A DNA stretch of 64,000 nucleotides from Viscum album (taxonomy: Eukaryota > Streptophyta > Magnoliopsida > Santalales > Viscaceae). The stretch lies in the NCBI GenBank assembly GCA_963277665.1, contig OY728143.1, positions 539,992,394-540,056,393 on the forward strand, in the 5' to 3' direction. The position numbers were made by a program, and so were the translations under genes. A model generated the notes under the pieces. The model was not told the origin of the DNA. It made no database searches and saw nothing but the letters and a program-made list of their open reading frames with translations. Below, piece after piece: positions 1-13,796 of the stretch. Numbering within the stretch: position 1 is the first letter of the stretch; every line of letters begins with the position of its first letter.

Positions 1-3000
1 GTAGTATATATGACACATCACACCATGTGCACAAGAAAATATAATATGAAAATAAATTAAATATATATTTTATAACATACAATTCACGAAACATCGAGTT
101 CCCTGGAATTACCCGCAAGAAAGGATTTCTTCTAATGTTTGTGTCACATAGAAGACTGAGTTTTACCAATAAATAATATATTATTAAATATTAGTATTGA
201 TATAATAATATATAAAATATTTCTTAAATTAGTATTTAATGATACTAACAAAATATTATCAAAATTTTAATTTACAATAATTTATAAATATTTAATTGTA
301 TAAACAAAATTAGAAATAACTATAAAACCAATTTCATATTAGGGAAATATTTTGTTTTGAAAACTATTTTCATTCTCGCAAAATAGTTTCATCAAAATAA
401 AACAAATTAATTAAAATTAACTAGTTTAATTATATATATATATATGATATATATTCATTCAGATATTTTTTATTATCATATAATATAACTGATAGAGATA
501 ATATATAAATAATCCCAATTTTATGCATCAAATACAATATTTTTTGTAAAGAAACTTTAGTTCCTTTTAATAGAGAACCAATTTTAAATAAATTTTTTGG
601 GAAATTATATAAATATTATATGTATTAATAAACATTATATAAAAAATTGAAACATAAAAATTTGGGTAGGGTTTATTTTTAGAATGTTAGTTGGATTTTT
701 ATTATTTTCATGAAACATGAAAATACAAAAAATTTATTCGAAAAAATAATTTTAGTATTAATTTTCTTCATAAGGATAAATTATTTTTTACATTGGGTTT
801 AAAATTTAATTATATTATATTTTAATTAAATAACCCAATATGAGTCATTGGAATCAATTTTACCTTGAATTTTACTTTAAAGACAAAGAAAATAATTATA
901 TGTTTTACTTTAAAACCTCGCATTGTCATCCAGTTTGTTGGAATAAAATTAAATTAATTTCATCCACATATGTTATTGGAATTTTGATGAATGGATTCCA
1001 TATTATTAATCATAATAATTATCATTTTATAATAAGTTCAAATTATGTTACTAACTAAAGAATTATTGGAAGTTATTAAAATTTATTACAAAGATTACGG
1101 TTAAATTAATCTTAATAAGGGACTACACAAAAATAATAAGGGTCCAAATGACCTATAAAAATTTTAAATATAAATTTATTAGAAATATTTCATCCATGTA
1201 TATGATTGGTTCAAAATAGAACCATTATTGGAGCCACATTCATTTTAATAACATGTGTGGAATTCCATTTCCGAAATATTATAGGAGTGCCACACCTCAA
1301 CTATAAAAACGTATCACATCATCTATTTAAATTAAAAATATCAATACAATATGGATCAAGAAAGATCTATCCAACAATGCTTAGAAATCCCTGTCCTCAT
1401 CCTAGGAGACTACCATTGGAAATATATAATTCCAAGGATTCTTTTTGGTGAAAACAAAATGGTGTTACTCTAATAAGATGTAAGAAACATCATAAGGCCT
1501 TTCAGTTTTATATCAATTATCATCCTCGTAAACCTCTATTTTTTTAATTTTATATAACAATAATAGTATCTTCAATTTACTATGTTTTTTTATTCTAATG
1601 GTTAAACCAACACTTATAGACCCATCTATCAAATTTGTAATAGACATAATGTCTTGGTGTTCGATGAACTGCCACCCAATGAAATGATTATTTGATATTA
1701 TTAAATTATGATGGAAAATATTCTAATATATGTTATATATGAAATTAAAAAATAATTTATAATTCTTTAATTATTTTTTTACATATATCATTTTTCTCAC
1801 CTATATGTTGGAAGACATTTATATTGTTTGTGTAAGTGATGACTACATCATTGTAAATGTGATGTGACTAGATTATAAAATACAAGGAATTCATAAAAGA
1901 TAAATTTATTTAAAAATATGTGAAATATAAATAAATAATATAATATTAATGATATAATTACCTTTTTGTAAATATAATATATATCATTTTATTTATTATC
2001 TTTTCAAACAATAAAAAATGTCATTATGTCATTCGTGGATGTGTGGAATATCTTCTCCGTGTGATTATATTATTCATTTTAATATATATATATATATATA
2101 TAACTAAAAGTTATTAAATAGATTATTATTTAGGATATAGTGATCACTGTTGAAATATATGATCTTTATTACCTTCTTTCCCTAACAATCATTGAAATGT
2201 AGGAATGTCACTCATGATTATGTATGAAATACCATCTAAATGAACGAAATATTGGTTCATTTTTCATAACCATATTTAATTATTGTGTTTAAAAGTTTAA
2301 TTTATGTATAGATATGGTAATTATATTTTATTAATAACTTTTTGATTTTATATAATGACTCATTTCACCAATGTTCAACAAACAATGTTTTTTCTAAAAC
2401 TAGAATATTTTTTTAAAACAACAAACGCAAAAATAAATGATTATGTATCTATATAAAACATAGTAATATGTGAATTTAAAGTAATGGTAAATAGCTAAAA
2501 AGGTTATCAATATAGTAAATAATTAGAATAATTATATTATACACGATGTTACCCAATGCTGACCTAAAATGAATACCATTTTAGCGATTTTGTCTCAGTT
2601 TACATTCCACTGAGACTTATTTGTTAATATGAATGTATTTTATTTTATAGGGATTATATAATGAACTACTATATGATATATCATTAATTTTTATACTATA
2701 ATGATATAAAAACATATATTTACTATAACTACATCACGATATATATGATTTAAAATGTTTCTAGGTGGTATGGAAACATTTGGAATGAATAAACATTATT
2801 TTCTTAAAAAAATACAAATAATCATTCAATTGTATTCTGATAAGATTATATTTAATGACTATGGTTTAGTGACCCCATTAATTTTCCTCTCTGATGGTTA
2901 TTTATGAACTTTTTCATGTATTAGGAATATATTTTTAACTCTTGGGTACTGATGGTGTTATAGAAAATATTTTCAAGAAAACCCGACATCATTTCATTAT

Positions 3001-5929
3001 ATTTTTGGATAACATATTTTATTCTAAAAAATAAAATTTTATTTTAAAGTGTTATAAAATACATTTAAAATGATTTGGTAAATAAATTTTAATCCTTGAT
3101 GTCTTTTAACAATTTTTTAATGGAATAAACTTTTAAATTACGAAATACTTATTTTTATATACTTTTTATCATGAAAAGGAAGGTTGTTTTTACATTAAAA
3201 TAATTATTTATTTACCCATATTAATTTTCATTAAAACAAATTCTTATGTTTGTTTAAAATTTTATTTTCAATCTATTTTATAGAAGGTCTATTTTTTAGT
3301 ATTTCTATAAATCAATGATAATCCCCCTTTATTTTGACTAAAGATGTGATATATTGTATTAATACCATCTTTTTTTATTCCTATGTACAATTTATGATTG
3401 ATTTGGTTAGGGAATATATTCAGATTTACATCCTTGGAACCATTGTTAGTCCCCCATAAAATATATAAATTTCTATGATCATGGAACATTGGATTTTCAC
3501 TAATTTTTTATTACAGTTATCATGCTTATGACTATTTACTAAATTGTATATCAATTTTTCATACGATGTCTATTATTATATTCTTTTAATTATTTGGGGA
3601 AATACTGAAATTTTTTTACCTTCAAATCTGTACGGATATATGATAATAGTCATTATTATAACAATTATATTTTGTATGAGGAATGATTTGGAAAATAATG
3701 ACATGGGTGCGCTCCTATTTTAGGTAGCCCCTCAATGCATCTGTATTCTCAGGAGATGAGTTAGTTTGCTCGCCTGTTTGGATGGGGTTTTACCTAATAC
3801 AATACTTTTCCTTTTGAATGGTCTTGATAGTACTAGTACCAAGTACATAGGAATCATGGTTTCAAATAATTAATCACTTCCCTAATTTATTTGTTATATA
3901 TTATTCATCCAAGATATCTATATAGATATATCTATGAATAAATTTCATTTTATATTCATTGATTAAATATAATGTGTTATGATTCTTAACATTAAATATT
4001 TATTATTACATATCTAGTTATTTGGATGGAATGTGTTTCCATTTATTACTATTACATATATATTATGAACTTCATTATTAGTTACCTGAAAATTGTTTAT
4101 GTCTATTTAGATATTTACAATGCCATAATTATTATTCTCACTGATTCATTATTTATTCCACTATATTTTTCCCCTATTGAGAATTTCATCTCACCGTTAT
4201 TAATTTTCTTTTCCCCAATAATAAATGGTGTACTATTAATAATCCATAGGGATATACAAGACGACATAATTTTTTTTTCTGAAAATATATTTAGAATAAA
4301 AATCACTTTCTAATTAATTTATTATATTGTAATAAAGACTCGTGTTTATATCTGTTTTACCAAGACATAAAATATATTCTATCTACTGGGATTTGATTCC
4401 TTATAATAATAACAATGTAATTGATTGCAGAACTGTCTACAGGCTTATTGGGGTAAGGTAACTAATAAACATTCTGTGGGGTTTTTTGAAATTAGACTTC
4501 ATCTAATTCTATTTGATAACTGAAATGTCGATTTGATCACCAAATGATATAATTGTTTTATTGCAGATAAATGTATTTGTAAAATTGTAATATAATTTGT
4601 ATATGGTATTTGTATAATAACTGTACAGACTAAATGTGTTTTATTGAAATATTATTACATTACATTATGTTTCATTGTGTTTTGGTATTTGGGATATCTC
4701 AAATATCAAATATAATTTAATTATTTAAAGGGAATGGTTAAGGGTGACAATTGGGAACTATTTAGTGATGTTTTAGACATGATAATGTGATTATCACCTT
4801 GTGTTCTTCACACAATGTATAAGTAATTGAATGCATTGTTGTGATGGTAAAACATTTTTCATCGATTATATAGAAAGAAGTATTATTTAATATTTTTAAT
4901 AAATTAATACATTCATTATAGACTATTTTGGGTCACAAATGATGTAAGAGTGTGTTTTAGAGCATTACATCCAAACATGTAATTATTTATTTTTCATATC
5001 ATAAATATAGATTCAACATATAATTTATTAATCATTTATATATTGAACAAGTTATATTATGAAATGATTATTAATATATAATTTTGGGTTCCCATTATGG
5101 TTTTTAAACTATATAGGTTCTCTAACTAATAAAATGTCAGTATGTATGAGAACACATTAATCTACTAGACCTGATGATATCTACAATGTATTTAGAAATT
5201 TATTCTATAAAAAATTATGAAATATTAATTTTTCTAATGATTAAATAAATTAATTGGGTATTTTATATAGGCATTGTTTCACACTAAGATAATATATATT
5301 TTAGAGGAGTAGTTACATATCATTATTCATAGAGATGATACTTTCAATGTATCATGTATAGTGATGGTTATGGTTACTCATTGACATATAACCTATGGTT
5401 CCCATGAGGTGTGGTAGAATGTGAATAAATTTTGTGTGGATACCCATCTTCATGAATACACATACGTGTAGTGGGAGATGATACATGTAATATTATTGAG
5501 TATAATATGAATTCACGGTTTCAGTTGACATGTGAATTTTTTATCCGTCTATCTTCATAGATGTATACATGTATAAAATATTTGATTAAATAATGTCTCA
5601 CTAATGGTTCACAAATGTCGATGTCATAAGTAAAAAAGAAAATATATTATACTAAAATCAATTATTTACAATAAAAAATAATATGTAATATTTTAAAATA
5701 TTATAGACTCTAGATCATGCTGGAGGGCATTTGTGGGAGCCTTTAAGTGATTCTAATGAATATGCACACGTTTCATGTTTTATTTTCTGATTTGTTTTTA
5801 GTAGTTTATGTTTTAATTTATATTATTAAATGAAATTCATTTATTATTTCTAAATTTTTTATAGTCATGAAAAATATAGTTATTAAATTTTTTTTACAAT
5901 TAAAAACGTAACTATTGATTTATTATATT
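1..5929. other. AT-rich non-genic DNA
   Basis: No gene, RNA gene or recognisable mobile-element protein was found. The open frames here (up to 95 codons, near 4.0-4.3 kb) have AT-driven composition and resemble no family I know. Short TA runs occur near 433-445 and 2,083-2,102. A slightly GC-richer block at about 3,690-3,860 stands out from its surroundings and could be a scrap of an old LTR, but no partner copy was found. Confidence 0.6.
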
Positions 5930-8900
5930 TCTAAAATCATATAAAAAATACTGTAGAATAGTTTGTGAACATTAGGAACTAACACCACATTATTTCTTAT
6001 TGTATCATTATGAAGATGACCTAAAATGCATTTGTATTTAAAAAAAAACTAAAATGTGTGTAATGATCCATGATTTAAAAATAACAATATATTAGTGTGA
6101 ACTCAATGGAAAATGATGGTTTAATTATTTTTTTATGAGAAAAAGAATACCATAAAACAATTTATTGTGTGGTGATCTTGAAATAACATAATATATAGTT
6201 TATAAAGATATGAATACCATTAAAACATGAAATAGGTAGTGAAATGTTGTAATATTACCATATATAAAATTTAAATCATGTGAATGAAAACATAAAAATA
6301 ATTAAGAAATGTTAAAAATTAATTCTTTTCAATATGATTATTTGATTCCCAGGACGATTGAAAAAAATTTATAGAACATAAATTCTAAAAAATATATGTA
6401 ATAGTTATGAACACTAAAAAACATGATATAGATAAAAAATAATTGATAAAAAAGTAATTGAAATGTTTGGGATATGATTGAAATTTTATTATATCATTCT
6501 ACTGTTATGTGTGTTGGTAATAAATAAATAAGTAGTTTTTATTGAAAGCATAGTGTTTCAATACATGGTTCATAGAGTCAAATCATTTAAATCAAGCTCA
6601 ATATGACTTTTATTTTTCTTTAAACACGTATAAATTCATTTTAAATGTTTCCAAACACAAAATTGTTTGTATAATTGTCAAAAATACCAAAAAAAATCCA
6701 CTGATTTATGTGAAATACAAATAAAAATGTCATGGAATTATTATTTTTCTTCGAAATATGAAAATTAATCATTATGATATGAATTGTTCCCAAATTCACA
6801 ATACACACAGTTTTAAAGATATCAAAATATATAAATAGCTCCATTACGAGGGTTAAACTTGGAAAATGTCTTCTAATTTTTGGAAATCATAGGGAAAAAA
6901 AATTATTGGTTTATAAAATATATTAATTGATTCCATGTCAATCATTATGGATGTTTTAATATGGTAGGAAACAATATTCTATTTTGTAACTCCAAAACCT
7001 GTGTGTGACATTTAAAAAATAGAAATTGATTGTAGATTAATTTGATATCATAGGAAAATAGTATTTTAATTATATTTATAATGACTTAAATAATAGATTA
7101 TTAGTATGATGTTTTACATGGTCATAATGACTAAATAAATATTTTTAAACATTATCAATGTCAACAAAAACATGTGTGGGTTGGTCAAAACCAATAAAGT
7201 GACATCGAATTATCATTATTTGAATGAAAATCAATTGTTGATTTATTTTTGAAATATTGTATAATATTTCATGTTACTCTATGATTTGGAATAGTCAATA
7301 TGATTGAAAATAAAATTTCATAGTATTAGAACTCGAAAACATGTGTGAAATGTTAAAAACCATTTAAAATAACCTCTACAATGATTTTAAATATTTATAA
7401 ATCATTCTAAATTATTGTTTACTTTTATTAACATTTAAAAAGAATATGAAATGTGGTGTTCTTGGAATGGCTTGATAAGTTCTTTAAATTATGTAAAGCT
7501 CATTAGATTCATTTATTCATGTATCCAAACCAATAAAATGGAATCATATTGACATCATATCATAGTTAAATAAATGTATATTTATTTTTAAAAAATATAA
7601 AATTGTGTTTTGTTAGTATGAGTTATAGATTTCTTGTGTTGACAAAAAATACACATTTATCATTTAATTAATCGAAAATTCATTTGAAATGGTAAATCAA
7701 AAAATAAAAGATTATAATCATTAAATAAATAAGAAAATTTAAATTATTTTACTCTTGAAATATATGTTCTTAGTCAAACAAATTCTGGGTTGCGTTTTTC
7801 TTTAGATAATAGGAAACATATTTTTTGTGATTTAAAAATCTAAAAAAAATTGGTATAAAACATAAAAAAAACTTATAATTTATGGAAAAAAATTTAAAAA
7901 AATATCATGATTAATTTTTTATATATACAAAGAAAATTATCTAACTAACACATGGGGTACACAAAATGACAAGACAATTTGTTCTGGTTAATCCAAAGCC
8001 TTTAAAAACATGCTCTATGGTGTCAAAATCATGTAAATGGTTTCTAATTTCCATTAAATAATATGATAAAGACTATATAACATTATTTTATATATTATAA
8101 CTAACACCAAATCAATTTGATATTTTTTTATTACATAAAAAACATAATTAAAAATTTAAATCTATGAAATTAATGTTTAATAGTTTAAAAAAATAAAATT
8201 GCATCCAATTTTTTGTGAAATATAATCCAAATGATCATTTAATTATTTTCTAAATATATTAATAAATGGGAAATCAATACTATGAATGATGTTCACTTAA
8301 TTACTAAGTAATATGTTTTCATTAACATTAATGTCATTAAAAACTTTTCTCATGAGTTAAAAAAACAAATATAAAAGATAAACATTCCATTAAATCATTA
8401 GAAGATGAATGTTAATTGGTTTTTGAAAATACAGTAATTGATTCCTTATCAATCTATGTTAAATTTTATGTGATAACTCTAAAATAACTTTTTAACATTT
8501 TATGAAAATCAAAAGCATGTTTTCCATCATCTAAAACAAATGAAATGACTTCAAATTGAAATAAAATAATAAAAAAATATTTATTTTAATTTTTATTAAT
8601 GTTTACTAATATGAAAATCATCTTTTGAACATGATTTCGGATGTAAATTAATTAATAATCCATTTAAGAATGTATATTTCATTAAAAACACCCCTTATAT
8701 AACCAAAAAACAAGAAATTGAACTCATATTTCCATAAAATTTATAACAAAATACAATATATTTATTATTGAAATGTAATATATAATTTAATTTTATAAAT
8801 ACATGATCGTTTTTAATAAAAAAAAATATAAATTGTTTTAAAACTAAAAAAATAGTCATATAGTTGTAAAAATGATTTTAAATGCCATCAATTGATGAGA

Positions 8901-11720
8901 GATCATAGGAATAATGAATTGGAAATATTTTTGATTTTAATTAGTAGAAAACTCATCAATATATTGTGTGGCGTGTTCAGAATTACTAAATATGTCCTTT
9001 AAATGTATCAACGTATTCTAAAAGTTTTGCTATAATGTCAAAACCATGAAATTAACATCATATTTTCATTAAATCATATAACAATGACAATAGACTTATT
9101 TTTAAAATGTAGGAAATTTATTCATGTTAATAGACATTGTTGTTTCCTGCAGAGGATTGAAAATTTATTTTTAGTTTATTAATACTTTAAAACATGTTTT
9201 TTTATTGAAAATAGAATAAAAAAACACAATTTGTTGTGAAACAATATGGAAAAAATATCATCATTATTTTTGATCTATATGGGTATTTAGAACATCATAT
9301 AACATACTGAGTGCTCTATATGACTAATTAAATCATTTTTAATAATATGATTGAGAGAAAAATTTATTCACGGTGTACAAAATATGATATTTTTTACCTT
9401 GATAATATTTTAATATCAATAATAATTCTTTTTCTAAATATAGGAACTAACAGATTTTTAATATATGACATTTGGGATAACTAAATTTTTATCTATTATA
9501 CAAATTTAATTATACTTTCAAAGATTCAAAATCGTAGAAAACAAAATCAAATTTAAGTGAAATCAATGTAGAGATATATTTTAATTATTTCTTACGTATT
9601 CATTTAAAAAAATCATTATTCTAATTATTGGTGTTCTTATAATGTCAAAATATAATGATTTAATGATACCAATATATTTTAAAACATGTGTTAGATAATT
9701 AAAATGATGAAAATGATATCATGTTTCTTAAAAATAAATAGTAATGTCCAAATATAAAATGATGGATTATTATATATTATTCAAAATCAACACAAATTAT
9801 AGTATTCTTAGGATTCTAGAAAATTATTTTTTTATTTTGAAAATATAAAGTATGGATATGTTGGTCAAAACCTAGAAAATTTCAGTTAGTTGATGTGAAA
9901 TCAAATTTATGGTTTTTATTTAGTGTTAATATATTTTAATATATAAATAAGAGTATAATGTATTATGTTTTTAGAATGTAGAAATAATATATTATTTAAT
10001 GATATCAAGGTCAATAAAAAAATGAATTTGGTTGACAAAACAATGAAAAAACCATTTTAATCATTAAATCATAAGAAAATTATAAACAATTGAGTAAATA
10101 ATTTTAAGAATAATTTCTATTCTAATAAATATAGTGGTTTATGGTATTTCTAAAAATACTATTTAGTAGTTTAAAATCAGTTGACAATTTTTTCATGTTC
10201 AAGTATACTGAAAATGACCATTTTATATCATGAATTAATAGGAAAAATAACACTGGATTATTTTTTATTTTCTATAATGGAAAGACAATGAATCCAATTT
10301 TTTCAATCCTAATGACTTAAAAAATTATTTCAATAACTTATAATCTATAAAACATCAATAAGGTTGTTAAATATCTAGATAAAAATTAATATTGATCTAA
10401 AATCATCATTTAAGGATTATTTGTTGATTTTTAAAATGTAAGAACCGAATCCTTATCATTCTGATAAGTATGTTCCATCAAATAAATGTAAAATTAGTGT
10501 ATTAAATCATTAAAAAATGCGTTTAATAGTCTAAATAGTTTATAATGACTTTATATTGACGTGTTATAAAATTATAACAAAGTTTTAATTATTTTTTATG
10601 TGTACAATTAAAAAATATATAAATATGCTATTTCTCATTAAATTAATTTCTAAATAATGAGGTTTATTGTTATAAAAGTTTCATAAAATAATTTCTCAAG
10701 GGTCAAAAGTAAGATAATTACCTATATTTTTCATTAAACCAAACTAAATTAGTATTTGATTTATTTTTCTAATTTAGCAACTGAATCTAAAATAATTAGT
10801 GATGCGGTTTTCATGGGATAATTAAAAAATCATTTTTCATGTATTAAAATCATAATATAATAATGTAATTATCAAAACATATAAACCTATATTGGGTTGA
10901 TAGATTCAAATTTTGTAATGTGCATTGATTTAATATTGATTATTTGAAATAAATTATAGAACATTATGATTGTTAGTGTGCTCAAAATGACAACATTATC
11001 CATTTTAAAGATTTAATTTCAGTAAAAACATGAAATGAGGATAAAAATGAAGAAAAAATTATAAGATCGTAAAAAAAATGACAAATGACTATTTTTTGAA
11101 ATGTATGAACTGACACCATATCAATAAGGGTTGTTGATTAATCATGATTAATGAAAATAAATATATACATTCTTGAAATCTTATTCATATTTCTAATGAC
11201 CAAAATGAAAAAATGATCTCAAATTGATGTGAAATAAAAAGAAATTATGTTTTGATTTAATTTAAACAATTAAACGTTGATAGACCTTCAATTCATCATT
11301 TTATATTGTCAAAATGAATAAATAATACGTTTTAATGAAATCAATGTATTTAAATATCTACATCAGGGGGTTTAAAACCACAATATATTCTTATATTATT
11401 GTGAAATCATAAGATAAAAACAATATAATGATAATTTAAATATAAAAAATATTTCCAAATCTATCCTAGATTTAGTTTTTTCCTGTTGTCTGAAGAAGAT
11501 GTTTATGTATTTTATAAGTCCAAAATAAGAATATAACATTATGGAAATTGAAAATTACAATTAATAAATGGTGAATCATAGAATGATAATATTAAAATTA
11601 TTTTCAATATTTATGAATGGATGACACATCAATTAGAAATTAAGTGTGCCTAAAATGAATGAAAAATAATATTTTTGCTAAAAAACAATTTAGAACAATA
11701 TATACATTTAAATACACATG
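5930..11720. repeat. Diverged tandem satellite array, monomer about 168 bp
   Basis: Two weakly conserved boxes recur in fixed order. Box 1 reads roughly 'tggtcaaaaccatgaaaat' and is clearest near 7,178, 8,025, 9,034, 9,858, 10,027 and 11,195. Box 2 reads roughly 'gaaatgtaggaactga' and is clearest near 9,107, 9,434, 10,436, 10,772, 11,098 and 11,607. Spacings between instances fall near multiples of 163-170 bases (for example 326, 1,002, 336, 326 and 509). Anchors can be followed in almost every repeat from about 6.0 to 11.7 kb, which gives roughly 34 monomers. The monomers are highly diverged, so there is no recent homogenisation. The length is in the range usual for plant centromeric and subtelomeric satellites (about 150-180 bp), but the sequence alone does not place this array at a centromere. 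The outer limits are uncertain by one or two monomers. Confidence 0.75.
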
Positions 11721-13796
11721 ACAAAAAATGGTTTTTTATTTTATTGAGTATAAAATTAATTAATTTATCAGGTTATAATTAATATTTTTTGTTATTTTTT
11801 ACTCTACTAACAATTACATTTATTATATTAGTTTTTTTAATATGTTATAATTAGTGTGGATCTTGGATAATGATTTAATGTGATTATATTGGACGTCATG
11901 AAATTATTTTTCATGAAACATATATTCATTTTGTAATATATTATAGATTATTATTTTTTTTTCATTTTAGATGTTTATTAAAGCAATATTTTTAAAAAAT
12001 AATCCTGTATAGAGACAACCATATAAAGGTCACTATAGGGTCCTATTTGATAACATATAGTGATTGCCATATAAAAAATTATATAGTATACAATAGAAAA
12101 TATTATAGAAACCACAACATGGTGGTCACGATTTTCAATGGGGATGAGTCAAAACTAACTTATATATCAAAATCACAATGTGGCCACTACAAGAAGATAA
12201 TTATTTCTTAAATGTGGACCTTTTATGTTGAAATATTTGGATATCACCCCTCCTTATTCTATTGGTGATCTATATTGGATTCAATTTTAATGTAAATATG
12301 TTAGGAATATGGGGTAGTGATTTATTGGGTTAATTATATTAGCCTCAACATTATTTATTGGGTAACTTTTTTTGAATCCTAATTTTGGGCCATTTCTGTG
12401 GAAACTATTATATAATCATCGATTATTGCGGCTAAATTTTATTAATGTTTATTATTATTTATTATAAAAGTTTTATTTTATCATCATGAATAAATTTTAT
12501 CTTTAATTAGTACTTTTTTAGTGTTGAAACTATATTTCACTAGTTAATTTTGAGAAAAAAATATTAAGATATAAATGAATAATATATATCATAACATTTA
12601 ATTTAAATTAATTAACATATAATTTTTAATATATAACCATATATTATTATATATATTAATGATATTATATTTTATATATGACATATTTATATATGTAAAT
12701 AATAATAGTATGTTATAATATAAATATTATTTTATTATATTCAAATAAAATAAAAAATAATATTACAAAAATATAATATATAGTTATATATGCGTACGCA
12801 TCTGTCTATTTCACCTGTACACACATTCCCTTTACACACAGACAAATTCTTTTTAATTTTGATGCAGAGTTATATATGTATGTATATAATCTATAATTGA
12901 TTCAATTAAAAGATTTTAAAAAATAACATTTTTTGAAACATGGTTAATTTAATATATAATACATATAAATTTTTATTAAAATGGAATTTATATGACTTTC
13001 AATAAATTTATTTCCTAAAAATTTATTTGTATACATTATTTAATATACTTTTTTAAATATGAAATATTATTCATTTTACTACAATTTATATTGTAATTTA
13101 TATAATAAAAAAATTTAACATAGTAAAAATTTAAACATAAATAATCAATTATATTTAAATATAAATGAATGGTATATTATTTTTAAGACTAAAAATTAAT
13201 ATATATGACTACATATTTGGATGACATCAGAGTGTCTTACTATATTTATCATCACATGAAAATCAGTATTGATCTGAAGACTAAAAAAAGGGATGATATT
13301 TTATCATACAATATGAATGAATAGACATGATGTGCATTTTATGAAAAATATATTAAATAATGATAAAATACCTTAAATAAATTTCTTTACTAATACATGA
13401 AGAACACAATAAGAAGTCCCAAAAAAATGTAATGTTGTTGAATAAAAAATATATGAAAAATAAATTTAAAAGTACAAAAAAATTAAAATTAAAAATAAAT
13501 TCAAACTAAAAAAATTGGAATACATTAAAATTATGTTGTTCTATAAAATTATCATAAACTTTTATAGTTTTCAAAAAATTCAATATCAATCCATAGCATA
13601 GGACATTTAGTGCTCATGTATTCCACTACCCATAATTCTGCTTTTAAAAGGGTACAATAGTTCAACAAGATGTCGAACAGACCTCCTTAAACAAAATGAA
13701 AAATAATCAAGTATTGTAAATCATGATCTTTTATTTCAGTTACCTCTTTTAATTCGTTATGGGTTACTAATGTTTTGACAAGGGTTGGAGGTGTTT
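11721..13796. other. AT-rich spacer between satellite and element A
   Basis: No gene was recognised. The stretch is dominated by A/T runs. A slightly GC-richer patch at about 12,000-12,420 carries 'cactacaagaag' at 12,185, which resembles a CACTA-transposon terminus, but no matching inverted terminus was found. This is therefore left as unassigned intergenic DNA. Confidence 0.55.

Noticed and set aside
4026..4313. 95-codon open frame and an overlapping 63-codon frame on the other strand
   Set aside because: Translations are dominated by I, F, Y and S from A/T-rich codons, match no family and have no supporting context.
12185..12319. Possible CACTA-type mini-transposon (cactacaagaag at the left, gtagtg at the right)
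   Set aside because: Only six bases match as an inverted terminus, and no convincing 3-bp target duplication or subterminal repeat structure was seen.
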